Source: Ficedula albicollis (Eukaryota > Chordata > Aves > Passeriformes > Muscicapidae). From it: a stretch of DNA of 64,000 nt. Location of the stretch: positions 14,702,318 through 14,766,317 of the forward strand of contig NC_021685.1 of assembly GCF_000247815.1 (NCBI RefSeq). Direction: 5' to 3'. The position numbers were made by a program, and so were the translations under genes. Shown piece after piece: positions 13,776 to 23,453 of the stretch. Each line of letters opens with the position of its first letter. Within the stretch, counting starts at the first letter, position 1. The notes under the pieces are model-generated. The model did not search any database and was not told the DNA's origin. It worked only from the letters and a program-made list of their open reading frames with translations.

Positions 13776-13917
13776 TAGGACATGAGCAGAGAGTGAAGGA
13801 GTCACTCTCACAATAGCAGGAGTGTCTCTCTCACAATAGGCTTTTTTAGGACATGAGCAGAGAGTGAAGGAGTCACTCTCTCAATAGGAGGAGTGTCTCT
13901 CTCACAATAGGCTTTTT
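13776..13917. repeat. Tandem duplication, 71-bp unit, 2 copies
   Basis: 13776-13846 and 13847-13917 match except for a few substitutions around CACAATAGC and TCAATAGG. Inside each unit a CACAATAGG-like motif recurs after runs of CTCTCT, giving a weak internal sub-repeat. Confidence 0.88.
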
Positions 13918-16900
13918 TTAAGAAACCACTGAAATATGAAGTAACTCCTCCTGGAAAGGATTTAAATAATACAATTTTTATAGTACCTGGAAGTCATCAA
14001 ATCACTCAGATTGCATGTATTCTATTCCTTCTTCAAATTATATAAGCTTTAGAAAAACAGTCACAACATAGTGTTATTAATAAAAAAAAATCTGTTTCAA
14101 ATAAAATTTGTGTCTGTAGCCTGATAGATACACCAGATTAGGCAATTCATCTCCTTGGCAAAATTGTTGGTGTCATTAATTTCTTCTTTTAAATATACAA
14201 TACCATACCTGTTTAATAACATTCCATAAATCTTGGCAGACACTCCAAAAAGCATTTACTCCACAAACAACTCCCATTTGGCAAGAGAACAGTAGCTTGA
14301 ATCCCAAGACAAATCTGATATAGTATGATAAAATCCCAATTATATTATCTATGCAATTTCTTTTGCAAAAGAATCCAAGAAATAAAGTATTAACTACAAA
14401 AAAGTTCTAGCAGGTATAATCTGTGTTGCTGACCTTTGGCTTCCAGTAATTGCCTTAACAGTAAGACACACACCTGTCCCTGAACTAGTTTGTGTTACAT
14501 TTCAGAGTCAAATCATTGGATTTGCAATAGCAGAGGATCACAGGACCCCATGTTAAGGAGTTTTCAGTTGTATGGAACTGGATGTCAAGTTCTTCTTCAT
14601 TTTCACCCATTCACTTTAGACCAACTGGAAAACCTTAGGGCTTCACAACCTAAAACTAACCATTAAATTGCAGGTGGAAGGACACCAAGAGTAATGCACT
14701 GGTACCGAGCTGCTCTGAAGGCTCTCTGCAGAGATGAATTTCCTTTTCTCTCTGCATAGTCTGAAATACCTCTTGAAAAAATATGAGATGATTAAGTTTT
14801 AGGAATGTAAGGAATGCAAATGAGAAAATGAGATCCCAGGAAAATGAGAAAAATGGAACTATTATAGCCTAGCAATTTTGTGTGTATTAGTTAACAGTAT
14901 CAGAAAGTGCTGGTTACAAAAGCTGCAATAAACTCAGGAAAATCTTTGACAGAAAGTCAGTATTGGAATTCAACAGCATCCCGAGTTCTGCATCCCTAAC
15001 CCTAACTAAATTAAACAGTGTTGCTGTCTTTGTCCTATAAAACAGCAGCTCCATCCCTGACACTGATTCAAATACACCTAGATGGGTTCTAAACTGGAAA
15101 TTGTCCAAGACCTGTTTCAACCTTAGAAAGTCCGATTAAAGGCACTGACTTCATTTGAACTGAAGCATCATTTGCACCAACTCCACCTTATGTGTTTCTC
15201 CAAGACTGACATCCACTATTCAGCAACTTGCATTAACCTCTGCAAGGCAGGCTCAGGACTCTGATCAGTGACAGGAAAGCAAGCACATACATCACTGAAA
15301 CCATCTGCACAGCCACTGACTGTCTCCAGATCTTCTTTAGGTGGTCAGAAACAGGATGAAGGATTAAAGAAATGCTTACTGCCAGCTGTTTCCAAAGAAA
15401 CCCCAACAAAAACACCAAAAAACCCAATCCTCAAGTGAGAAAGGAGACAGGCATATTTACAGTGTTTCAGTTCAAGCCATTATTTATATGTTGAAGGGGG
15501 AAGGACTAGCTGCATATCAAAGAATTCTGCTCAAGTGCTCTAGAAAAGAACTAATTCTGCAAGACTCCAGAATATTCAGTCTACTAACTTGAGCATCTGA
15601 ATTAGATTCTTACTTCAAACCCTTGCTGTCGTACCTATATACAACCCTCACTCAGTATTCATTAGGAATAACCATCTTAAACCAGGAGTCAAAAAAAAAA
15701 ATTGAACAGAAGAATTAGACAACCAAGAAGCTGTCTACCCACATGGTCATAAAGAAATCAGGCAATTTTTCAGATTGACAAAAAAATGCAGTTCAAAAAC
15801 CATTTGGCTCAAAGATTTGTGGTCCTTAATAAGCACAGCATTCCATATTGTGGCTAGAAGTGATATAATAAATAAATTATTATTAAAAATACACAGAATC
15901 CTGGAAGAAAGGCTCACATAAAACAACTTTATGAGATCAAATTAACTCTTTATTGTTAGTAAACAGCTCTGACAATTGAAGTAACTATTTAGACTACAAC
16001 TATAAATTATTACTACACCATATTATACATAATGTTTGCATTAACAATAAATTTAAATTCAGTCTTGTAAATAATGGTATCCATTGTAAGCTATGTAAAT
16101 AAATCTATCCAGAGAAAACACTGAGAAAAGGATTTCAAACACTTTTTTTTTGCATTTCAATTAGAGTAAGTTCTTTTGTCTCTACTTAAATAAACTGACT
16201 GGCATCAGTGTTTCAAACCCCTTCCTCTTGTATCCTACAGAGGTTTCATCACTTGCACGTGATTGCAGATTCAGTAACCCTAAACAGGAGACACTGTCAC
16301 AACTGATCTGTGATGCAGCACAGAAACTTTGGCCAGCCAATTTTGTCTGATGATTTCAGTAAATCCACCTCTCTTCACACACCAGTTTCACTAAAGGTGT
16401 ATGAATCAACCACTTCTCCTTTTAGAGTTATTTCAGAGAAACTAGGCAACTGCAAAGGATATTCCAAAGTATGTATTGCTCTTTTTCCTCCTTGGAAAAA
16501 TGGTTAGATACAAAATACATTATTGCAATAGTTCAGAAATTATATTTTCTAGATTTCTAGGATTACTGTTGTTTTCCCTTTTAGACTGCTAGCATATTCA
16601 TATGCATGCCATCTGCAGTACACACCAACACATGACTGTATAAGATCCACAGAATAGATTTTATGCTGAATAACACATTTGGGATATTATTCCAGAGAAA
16701 GAGAAGCCAAATCTGAGTTTTCATTTAGAGTTAGGATTAGGGTCACATGGAATGAAAGTTTTGGTTGAAGCACAGCTGTAGTAAAACATTTTCAGAGTTC
16801 TGCATGATGACATTTCCCATTTCCACCCAAGCTGAGTTAAAATGGCCAAGAAATGCATCACCCATAGAGACATACTGCTTAAACATACAAAAGGATCAAT

Positions 16901-19900
16901 CAGGCAAATTACTGAATCTCATGGTTTTACTTTTCTTGCACAGAGTGTATTAGGCTATTGTTTTTTACAGTATTTAATTGAACAATTCTATCAATTATCC
17001 TGAGCAAATATGCAAATACTACCACAGCTGCCTCATGCAGTTTTCTCTGACTTAGCATTCATTAAAAACTCTGGTAGGCTGTGTAGCACATTAAATTCAC
17101 TTTGCAAACATAACAATTGTCTTACCTAAGAAAAGTGTTGCTTTGTAATTAAAACATTTGCTCTTATTTGGCACTTTTCCTTCTTTAAATTGAATTTAGA
17201 AGCTAGAAGAGGCTCCCCTGCAGTATGAGCATCTCAGGGTAGAAGCACACACTCAGGGCTGGGTCGAGGTTTATTGCCCCCATGAATGAGAAAGCTCTAA
17301 TTAGACATCAACAAAATTGGATCGTTCATCTCCTTCATGCAAAAAATAATAGTCTTGTAAAACCCATTACCAGAAGATAAGGTTGGACTCAAGGCCTGTG
17401 ATACACAGTTAGACTGGATACCTACATAGAAAATGGGAACATAGAGTGGCACAATTAAAATAAGAGCAAGGTTTTAGGAGGGGATTTGAGCTCCCTTGTC
17501 AGTGTGGTTCTTCCCAACACTGTTCCACTGTGCCCATGCCACAGTACATCTAAACCAGTCCATGTTTAGGACTAATCTTGAATTGTACTCAGCCACACTG
17601 CAATGCCCTTCCATCTACATTTGATAAGGACTATGATGAATTCATGCATTATTTCACTTTCTCTGAACCCAACATAGTGAGCATTAGCTGTATTTACACA
17701 AAAGTGGATCTCTCCTAAACATCCTTACTAGGCTTTCTGTGTCCATCCCTGTGGACTCCTTGCTCTGGCATCCCTACAAATCTGATCACCTAAGAGAAGA
17801 ATTTTAAAATAGGTGACACCAGATCTGCCTTCAACTGAAAAATCAACACTGAATTTGCACATGCAGGATGAACTGCTGGCAAGATTGGAGTTTTGAGGCT
17901 TATAACTCAGATATTTGGCATCACAAGTTTAAGAATAACTTTCCTTTTCCAAAAGACTAAGTTCCACTCATGGAGATGGAATATTGAAATAAATCCCCAG
18001 CCAATACACTCCTGGTACAGTCTAATATAACCATATATAACACAGCTACATTTATGGAGCATATTGACACTTATAGATTAATCAGAAGACAAAATGCTAG
18101 AAAAATTCTAAAGAAATGATCCAAGTCAAATAAACTTACTGAGACACATCACCTTCTGTTGGTGTGAAGCAATTTTGCTTTTGTTTCCAATATAGGTTAA
18201 TGATATTTTTCTTTTGTCTCAAGGTAAATCTGTACCTGGGTAAGAGGTTTTCCCTTTTAAGAAAAATTTTTAAAACATTAGAAATGTATATCACTTTTCT
18301 AGGAAGTTTTTAATGGATCTGCACTTTACACAGGACTTCTGGTTCTCTGTTTATACTGTGACACCTCTGGCAACTGATTAAAGTGTAATTTTATCCTGAA
18401 AATGTTCACTGGAGTACCTTCAGGAGAAAATTTTTGTTCATACATGAAAAAACATTGTGTGACTTTTTCAAAACAGCTTACTAGTAAACTAGGTTCATAA
18501 ATAAATATTTATCAAGACACAACTAAAAATACTATTTTAAGAAATGGATCTTACATACATAAACAGCATTTCTACTGTTAAAAATAAACATAAAATTTTA
18601 AAGCAAAAATGCATTTAAGGAATACTTCTATTTTTACTTCTTTTCATAACTCATAGCTGGAAGCTAAAATAAAAGTACAAACCACTACAAGCATGAAATC
18701 ATATATTGAAACAGCATCCTGAGCACCCTCAAGCCTTTGCTGGGCTATATTTGATACATGATACATTGTCAAAAGCACCTCATGTTCTTATCACAATAGC
18801 TTTGTAGCTATTTAGAGAAGTTAGCCAATCCAGCAAGTTTTTGCACATAAATAAAGAGTGGGAGCATGAAAGAGAAGGCATTTCTGAGGCTTTTGAAAGA
18901 GATAAGAGATTAAACAGAATGCATTTCTCCAGTTTATGGGTCCTCTGGACTGAAAAGTTGTGTTACATCTTTCTTTATAGGCCAGCATTTGTGTTTGTCA
19001 AATTAAAAGGTAAGATCTAAAATCCTTTATTTTTTGAAAATGATCTGAAAAAGTGCACTTCTGACTTCTGTCTCCTTCAGATATCAAAATCACCTGAAAA
19101 CAGTGGAACAGGAGTATTGGCAACACTGGACTTTGGATTACAACTTACAAGAGGTTTCCTTTAAACGTTACATGATACTAATTTTGATCCACGGATACTT
19201 TCCACAGTCTTACTTCTATTGTGCTTTATTACCATCGAGTCTCTGAAGTAATAACGAAAATATTCAAATATAATCAGGGATCTCATTGCTAAAATATTAA
19301 AATTACCTGATATTCCCCTTGCTCAAGGTTATTCTTGTGTACAATGAAAGATCATTCAGGCACAACAGTGATGGTGGGTGTTGCCCTCTTTAAGGCTCCA
19401 GTTCCTTGCAGGAAGGCACACTCTTAAAGGTGCTATTACTCCTAGCCAACTTGCAAATTGCTTATGCATTCCATTAGGATATTAATGTGGTTTTTTAATC
19501 ATTACTAGTACAGTGGGTGATATATTAATATTTGCATGTGTAAATAAATTAAATTAATGTGTTAACTGCACAGACACATGAAAATTAGTTTAATCAAGTC
19601 AATTAAATCATAAGCAAATCAGAAATAAGAAAGCAAGCTTGTAATGAAATTAGTGTTCTAATATGCTAGTAACTTTAATAAACAGGATCTTAATTATATA
19701 TCAGGTCAAAAAGACAAAATATTATAATTGATATAAAAAGAGCTTTTTGTTGCTACACTAGCATCTAGCTGAGTTTAAAGAGACTGATCCATGCTAATGA
19801 GATCAAAATGCAGTTATCTAGAATAAAAATAAGGATTTTTTAATAGAAATTTATATCCAAAGTAGTTCAGATGACTGAACAAAGTACTACTGACTGCAAG

Positions 19901-20059
19901 AAACCAATCATGCCGTAATCTACACAGGACTGAATTGCACATTCATACAGTACTCTCCCCAAAGCTTTTCAGAATAAAACAGAATAAAATAATTGATAAT
20001 ATTTCAATATTAATCATCATAAATTCATCTTATATGAATACAGCAAACAGGATGCCTGC
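13918..20059. other. AT-rich stretch; possible conserved non-coding block
   Basis: No gene or mobile element recognised. The part at about 19480-19760 is rich in TTAAT/ATTAA motifs and reads like homeodomain-type regulatory sequence, but conservation cannot be judged from one genome. The CCCTAACCCTAA at 14994 is only two telomere-like units. Confidence 0.45.
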
Positions 20060-20700
20060 TCAAAAAGCGGTGAGCTGTGGAGAGGTGATGAGACATGAAA
20101 AGGGCATCCCTCTCACATTGTGTAATTGGGTGTTAATTCATGGGGGGACACAGCCAAGGTCTGGGAGCTCCAGCCCCCACACCCGAGTGCTCTGCTGGGA
20201 GGGAGCAGGGCTGGGCAGGGGGCTCAGGGACCCCCAGCAGCCGTGCTCAGCTCCACTGAGGTGAGAGGAGCCAATTCATCTGTCTCAATGCACTTCTCAG
20301 AGGCACGTGGGGGAACGGGGCTGCACAGAAATGGAGGAAAGCCTTGTCTGGGGAGACTTTGCCTGGCAGCCAATTCCTGTCTGCCGTGGGGCAGGCGGCC
20401 AGCAGGGAAACACTGAAGGCACAGACCCCTGCAGAGACACTCTGCAGTCCATGGCGAAAGCTCTCTACCAATGGACTGCGCCATGGTCTCCTGCCAGCCC
20501 GCCGACCTTGGGAAGAGCCAGGGCCATAAAGAGGAACTGCATCACAATCCTTGGGGGCTTTCTCAACTTACTTTTTGAGTGTGGCCTTTTTTTACCCTTG
20601 GGACTTTTCGGTCTTTTCCTTTTGGGGGGGTTTTTGGACCTTATGCTTTTGTCTTTTTGGGGGAGCTTTTTGAGTCTGTGATAATTGATAAAAGATTCGT
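20060..20700. mobile_element. GC-rich block, probable ERV-derived fragment
   Basis: Base composition changes sharply near 20060 from AT-rich to GC-rich and stays high to about 20540. It then becomes strongly T+G-rich on the plus strand, with runs such as TTTTGGGGGGG, to about 20680. This is unlike the flanks and directly precedes LTR-like sequence. No complete retroviral gene is present. The minus strand of 20468-20701 holds an open, very basic frame followed by a hydrophobic segment. The ERV origin is inferred from composition and position; no outer boundary with a target-site duplication was found. Confidence 0.35.
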
Positions 20701-20701
20701 G
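20465..20701 (-). pseudogene. Antisense basic ORF with hydrophobic segment
   Basis: On the minus strand 78 codons are open between stops, from 20701 to the TAG at 20467-20465. In residues 9-51, 21 of 43 are Lys or Arg and only one is acidic, with many Pro and Ser. Residues 52-63 are hydrophobic (IVMQFLFMALAL), followed by a Gly-rich stretch and the stop. This order, a long basic N-region then a hydrophobic core, resembles long leader peptides of some retroviral envelope proteins. If so, it would be a degraded env start from an element lying antisense to the neighbouring LTRs. There is no start codon before the basic tract; the first ATG is at residue 54. The A/C-rich strand by itself favours Lys and Pro codons, so this may be a composition effect. 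Confidence 0.22.
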
Positions 20702-20828
20702 TTAATCATAAAAGTATCGGGGTTTGTATAAACCAGAATACTTAGGTCTGAAATGAAGCATGACACTAAAGAAAGGAAAATATATGATTAAATAATTTTA
20801 TTTTAAATCTTACATTTTCTAAATAAGT

Positions 20829-21262
20829 TGTATCTACTGACAGCTTGCAAAACAAGGCTTTCACACAGCCCAACAGATTCTGCAGAATCAGATTTCCCGC
20901 CTTTGTGTGGAAAGAAACTATCAAACTATCAGCTAAAGAACAGGCTTCCTACTTCTGTTTCTTTATCTACCAAGACCAGATTTTTACATGACCAATTGCC
21001 CCAAGAGCTGTCCCACGGAAGTTTGGAAGTTTCTTGGACCACCACTGCTTACCTTGCAGAATTAGTACAACAAAACAATAACAATTATTGATTACTACAA
21101 GGAAAACCATACTATAAAAAGGGAGCTGCAAACCAGGTTTGGTGGAAGTGTGGAGTGGGCGGTGACCCCTCATGTTTTCCCCAGCACTACTTGCTCTGTC
21201 TATATAAAATAAACCAATCTAAATTTTGCTAAATACCGAGGCTTTGTTTCTGATTTATAACA
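20829..21262 (+). mobile_element. Probable ERV LTR (LTR A); 5' edge uncertain
   Basis: The segment has LTR order: a TATA box (TATAAAAA, 21113-21120), a poly(A) signal (AATAAA, 21208-21213), then a U5-like tail ending TGATTTATAACA at 21262. The tail closely resembles the TGATTTATTACA end of the solo LTR at 29078-29499, which supports the 3' boundary. The 5' end is placed at a TGTA near 20829 only by analogy with TG...CA termini. No primer-binding site follows; instead a GC-rich segment does. The 3' 222 bp is repeated at 21494-21715 as part of a 453-bp tandem duplication. Confidence 0.45.
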
Positions 21263-21493
21263 AGTCCTACGCTTTTGCCCTGGGCCCAGCCTGCCTTTTG
21301 GCTCTCCTGCCCTCGCTGGCTCTTGCTTGCCCTGACGTCTGTCCTGCCTCGCCGTGTCCCTGACCAGCGCCCTGTCCCTGCCCGAGTCTCCTGCCCCCAA
21401 GCCAGCCCATGGCCAAGATGATGGCCACATCCCTGCCCGGGCTCCTGGCCCTCCTGCTGCTCCCCTCACCTCACGGGAGCCGGGCCAGGCAGT
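21263..21493 (+). other. GC-rich segment behind LTR A
   Basis: Sequence rich in C and CTG/CCC directly after the LTR end, with several CpGs, in sharp contrast to the AT-rich flanks. It behaves like a 5' untranslated region. It ends in a well-placed ATG (context CCAGCCCATGG, 21409) that opens a hydrophobic signal-peptide-like frame. It could be ERV leader sequence or a captured host first exon; I cannot tell which. Confidence 0.4.
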
Positions 21494-21534
21494 ACCACTG
21501 CTTACCTTGCAGAATTAGTACAACAAAACAATAA
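21409..21534 (+). CDS. Small ORF with signal-peptide-like start, copy 1
   Basis: A 41-codon frame starts at an ATG with G at +4 in a GC-rich context. Residues 1-8 form a short N-region containing one Lys (MAKMMATS). Residues 9-19 form a Leu-rich hydrophobic core (LPGLLALLLLP). A polar stretch ending SRARQ follows, as expected of a secretory signal peptide. After codon 28 the frame runs into the second copy of the tandem duplication and stops at TAA 21532-21534. This is therefore a truncated or chimeric reading frame, not a complete gene. It may derive from an ERV envelope leader or from a transduced cellular exon. No product can be named. The hydrophobic core is repeated in copy 2. Confidence 0.3.
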   Translation: MAKMMATSLPGLLALLLLPSPHGSRARQYHCLPCRISTTKQ

Positions 21535-21861
21535 CAATTATTGATTACTACAAGGAAAACCATACTATAAAAAGGGAGCTGCAAACCAGGTTTGGTGGAA
21601 GTGTGGAGTGGGCGGTGACCCCTCATGTTTTCCCCAGCACTACTTGCTCTGTCTATATAAAATAAACCAATCTAAATTTTGCTAAATACCGAGGCTTTGT
21701 TTCTGATTTATAACAAGTCCTACGCTTTTGCCCTGGGCCCAGCCTGCCTTTTGGCTCTCCTGCCCTCGCTGGCTCTTGCTTGCCCTGACGTCTGTCCTGC
21801 CTCGCCGTGTCCCTGACCAGCGCCCTGTCCCTGCCCGAGTCTCCTGCCCCCAAGCCAGCCC

Positions 21862-21936
21862 ATGGCCAAGATGATGGCCACATCCCTGCCCGGGCTCCTG
21901 GCCCTCCTGCTGCTCCCCCCACCTCAGCTGTTATAA
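21862..21936 (+). pseudogene. Signal-peptide-like start, copy 2 (truncated)
   Basis: This is the duplicate of the ATG and hydrophobic core of copy 1. The frame is identical through codon 19, then diverges and ends after 24 codons at a TAA (21934-21936) that lies within the first bases of LTR B. The leader is cut by whatever placed LTR B at 21929, so it cannot encode anything longer. Confidence 0.35.
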
Positions 21937-21942
21937 GTAATT

Positions 21943-22116
21943 GGTTAAAATTAAGCATGGAATGTGAATTGTTATAAGTTATGCTTGAATTACTGATGTC
22001 TGTAGTGGTGTGTAACGTTGACTGTTGGTTGGGTTAAAATTAAGCATGGAATGTGAATTGTTATAAGTTATGTTTGAATTACCGATGTCTGTAGTGGTGT
22101 GTAATGTTGACTGTTG
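21943..22116 (+). repeat. 89-bp tandem duplication inside LTR B
   Basis: 21943-22031 is repeated at 22032-22116 with offset 89 and a few C/T substitutions (GCTTG/GTTTG, TACTG/TACCG, AACG/AATG). Direct repeats in the U3 part of retroviral LTRs often act as enhancer repeats; whether these do is unknown. Confidence 0.9.
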
Positions 22117-22632
22117 TTTTTTTGATGTTTTGTGTCTCTGTTAAGTGGCAATATTCCTGGCATCCTGTCCCTCCCCCTTCTCCAGTACCCAAACCAGCCC
22201 CCATGCTCACTTCTGTCATCCCCTCTAAATTAGCATATGGCAGCAAGGACTTATGGGAGTGCCATTAAGGGTAAACACCCTTTAAGATCATGAACTAATA
22301 TAACACCAAGAACTGAGAATAGTGCTCCCAGGTGAGGAAAGCAACTGAGAAAGAAAACCATCATCTAGAGCTGTACTCACCTGCTCGCCATAACCTAGAC
22401 AGCACCTGACTGGAATAACAACCCTAGACTAAGAGGTAAGGCTTTTTTTCTGAGGATTCTTGTGAGGGGAGAAGACACAAGTGTGCTGGAGGACAAAGCT
22501 GCTCTTTTCTCCTTCTCTGCCTTGTCTGGGAACAAGCAGTGGTATGTGCGACCCCTCGGGTTCCCCACCCACAGCTGTCCTTAGTAAAGGCCTTCCAAAG
22601 GGAGACTGTTCTCCTGGCCCATTTATTTCATG

Positions 22633-22724
22633 AGGCACTGCCTGAGCTCTGCTGAGCCCCCTCTTTTCCCTGCGCCTCAGGCACTGCCCGACTGCTGCTG
22701 AGCGCCCTCTTTTCCCTCTATCTC
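22633..22724 (+). repeat. 46-bp imperfect tandem duplication in LTR B
   Basis: 22633-22678 and 22679-22724 share AGGCACTGCC, GCTGCTGAG/TCTGCTGAG and CCCTCTTTTCCCT, with about five mismatches. It is older than the 453-bp and 89-bp duplications nearby. Confidence 0.75.
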
Positions 22725-22937
22725 CTCTCTCTCTTCCCTCCATTCCTTTCCCATCTTTCTTCCTCCCCCTGGCTCTGTCTTTTCTAGCCCTCTTTAGTAG
22801 AGTAACTCCTTTTTATTTTGGGGTGGGGTTTTTTTTCGTTACCAATAAATGGTTTTCAGATACAATTTTTGTCTCGTTCGATTTAATTTTGTTCCTGACC
22901 ATCTATTTTTAAAAGAACTTCTCATAGTTCCCCACAG

Positions 22938-22956
22938 TGGTACGCAACATGAGGGG
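22938..22956 (+). other. Decayed primer-binding-site-like sequence
   Basis: TGGTACGCAACATGAGGGG follows the LTR B end by one base. It resembles the tRNA-Lys(1,2)-type site TGGCGCCCAACGTGGGG, with substitutions partly explicable by CpG decay and one extra A. The match is imperfect, so the primer identity is tentative; the position is the stronger argument. Confidence 0.4.
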
Positions 22957-23065
22957 ATGAAAAAATATCTTAAATGTGGTAGATCGCCTTTTTATACCAA
23001 ATGGTACGCAACATGAGGGGATGAAAAAATATCTTAAATGTGGTAGATGGCCTTTTTATACGAAA
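22938..23065 (+). repeat. 64-bp tandem duplication of PBS and leader
   Basis: 22938-23001 is repeated at 23002-23065 with offset 64. The duplicated unit begins exactly at the TGG of the primer-binding-site-like sequence. The copies differ by AGATCGCC versus AGATGGCC and ATACCAAA versus ATACGAAA. The first of these changes decides whether an ATG is present. Confidence 0.92.
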
Positions 23066-23139
23066 TTAAAGAACAGCTAGCATCTATTGCTCGATCTTTA
23101 CCTAGGAAACAGCAACAAAGAAAAGCCTCTGAAGGCTGA
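23047..23139 (+). pseudogene. Truncated gag-like start after the leader
   Basis: In the second leader copy an ATG with G at +4 (23047) opens 30 codons to a TGA at 23137-23139. The peptide is amphipathic and then basic (an EQLASIARSLPRK stretch followed by a QQQRK run). This looks like the N-terminus of a structural polyprotein, but it is far too short and stops where recognisable ERV sequence ends. In the first leader copy the same position reads ATC, so only one copy has a start. The gag assignment rests on position (LTR, primer site, short leader, ATG), not on a recognised domain. Confidence 0.3.
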
Positions 23140-23362
23140 ACGTCTGAAGCAGAAAAAAAAAGCTTACCCATAGCAGTAACTTGACTTGATAGCTGTAAAT
23201 TTAAATATTAAGCCTAGCTACTCTAGAGTGATGCACTGCTGGGACTTGGAATAGGCTACACATATGAACAAACACTTTAAAAACATGAGTCCCACTAGAG
23301 GGAAGCCCCCAGGGCAGACTCTGGTGCAGCTGACATTCTCTGCAGTGGAAATGCTGTGCCAC
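23140..23362. other. ERV edge to pentanucleotide array
   Basis: A short A-run at about 23151, then AT-rich sequence and a modestly GC-rich stretch before the CCCAT array. The exact right edge of the ERV island is not visible. Confidence 0.4.
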
Positions 23363-23453
23363 CCCATCCCATCCCATCCCATCCCATCCCATCCCATCCC
23401 ATCCCATCCCATCCCATCCCATCCCATCCCATCCCATCCCATCCCATCCCATC
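23363..23453. repeat. (CCCAT)n pentanucleotide microsatellite
   Basis: About 18 uninterrupted CCCAT units, read as ATGGG on the minus strand. A 5-bp unit without a stop reads through all three frames on each strand, which explains long MGWDG-repeat and SHPIP-repeat open frames that should not be annotated as genes. The G-rich strand has GGG every 5 bases with 2-nt loops, a strong G-quadruplex motif. Confidence 0.97.

Larger units (their letters stand above)
21041..21926 (+). repeat. 453-bp tandem duplication inside the ERV island
   Basis: 21041-21473 is repeated at 21494-21926 with a constant offset of 453 and no indel. I saw no difference over about 425 bp; only the last few bases diverge (a T/C change near the end). 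Each copy contains the LTR A 3' part (TATA box, AATAAA, TTTATAACA end) and about 210 bp of GC-rich sequence. A 20-bp piece (21474-21493) between them belongs only to copy 1. The identity implies a very recent event, gene conversion, or an assembly artefact. Confidence 0.93.
21929..22936 (+). mobile_element. Probable ERV 5' LTR (LTR B)
   Basis: A segment of 1008 bp starting TGTTATAAG and ending TTCCCCACA. Near its 3' end it carries AATAAA (22844-22849) followed by a T-rich, U5-like tail. One base after the terminal CA lies a TGG-starting, primer-binding-site-like sequence, which is what fixes the 3' edge. The LTR contains two internal tandem duplications, 89 bp at 21943 and 46 bp at 22633. No canonical TATAAA was seen upstream of the poly(A) signal. 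The downstream partner LTR and target-site duplication are absent from the window, so boundaries are inferred. Confidence 0.5.

Noticed and set aside
14994..15006. CCCTAACCCTAA telomere-like motif
   Set aside because: Only about two units; the single TTAGGG near 16737 is equally trivial. Not an interstitial telomere.
21200..21958. Two similar minus-strand frames of 89 and 101 codons
   Set aside because: Antisense shadows of the GC-rich segment in the 453-bp duplication; the plus strand carries the LTR signals.
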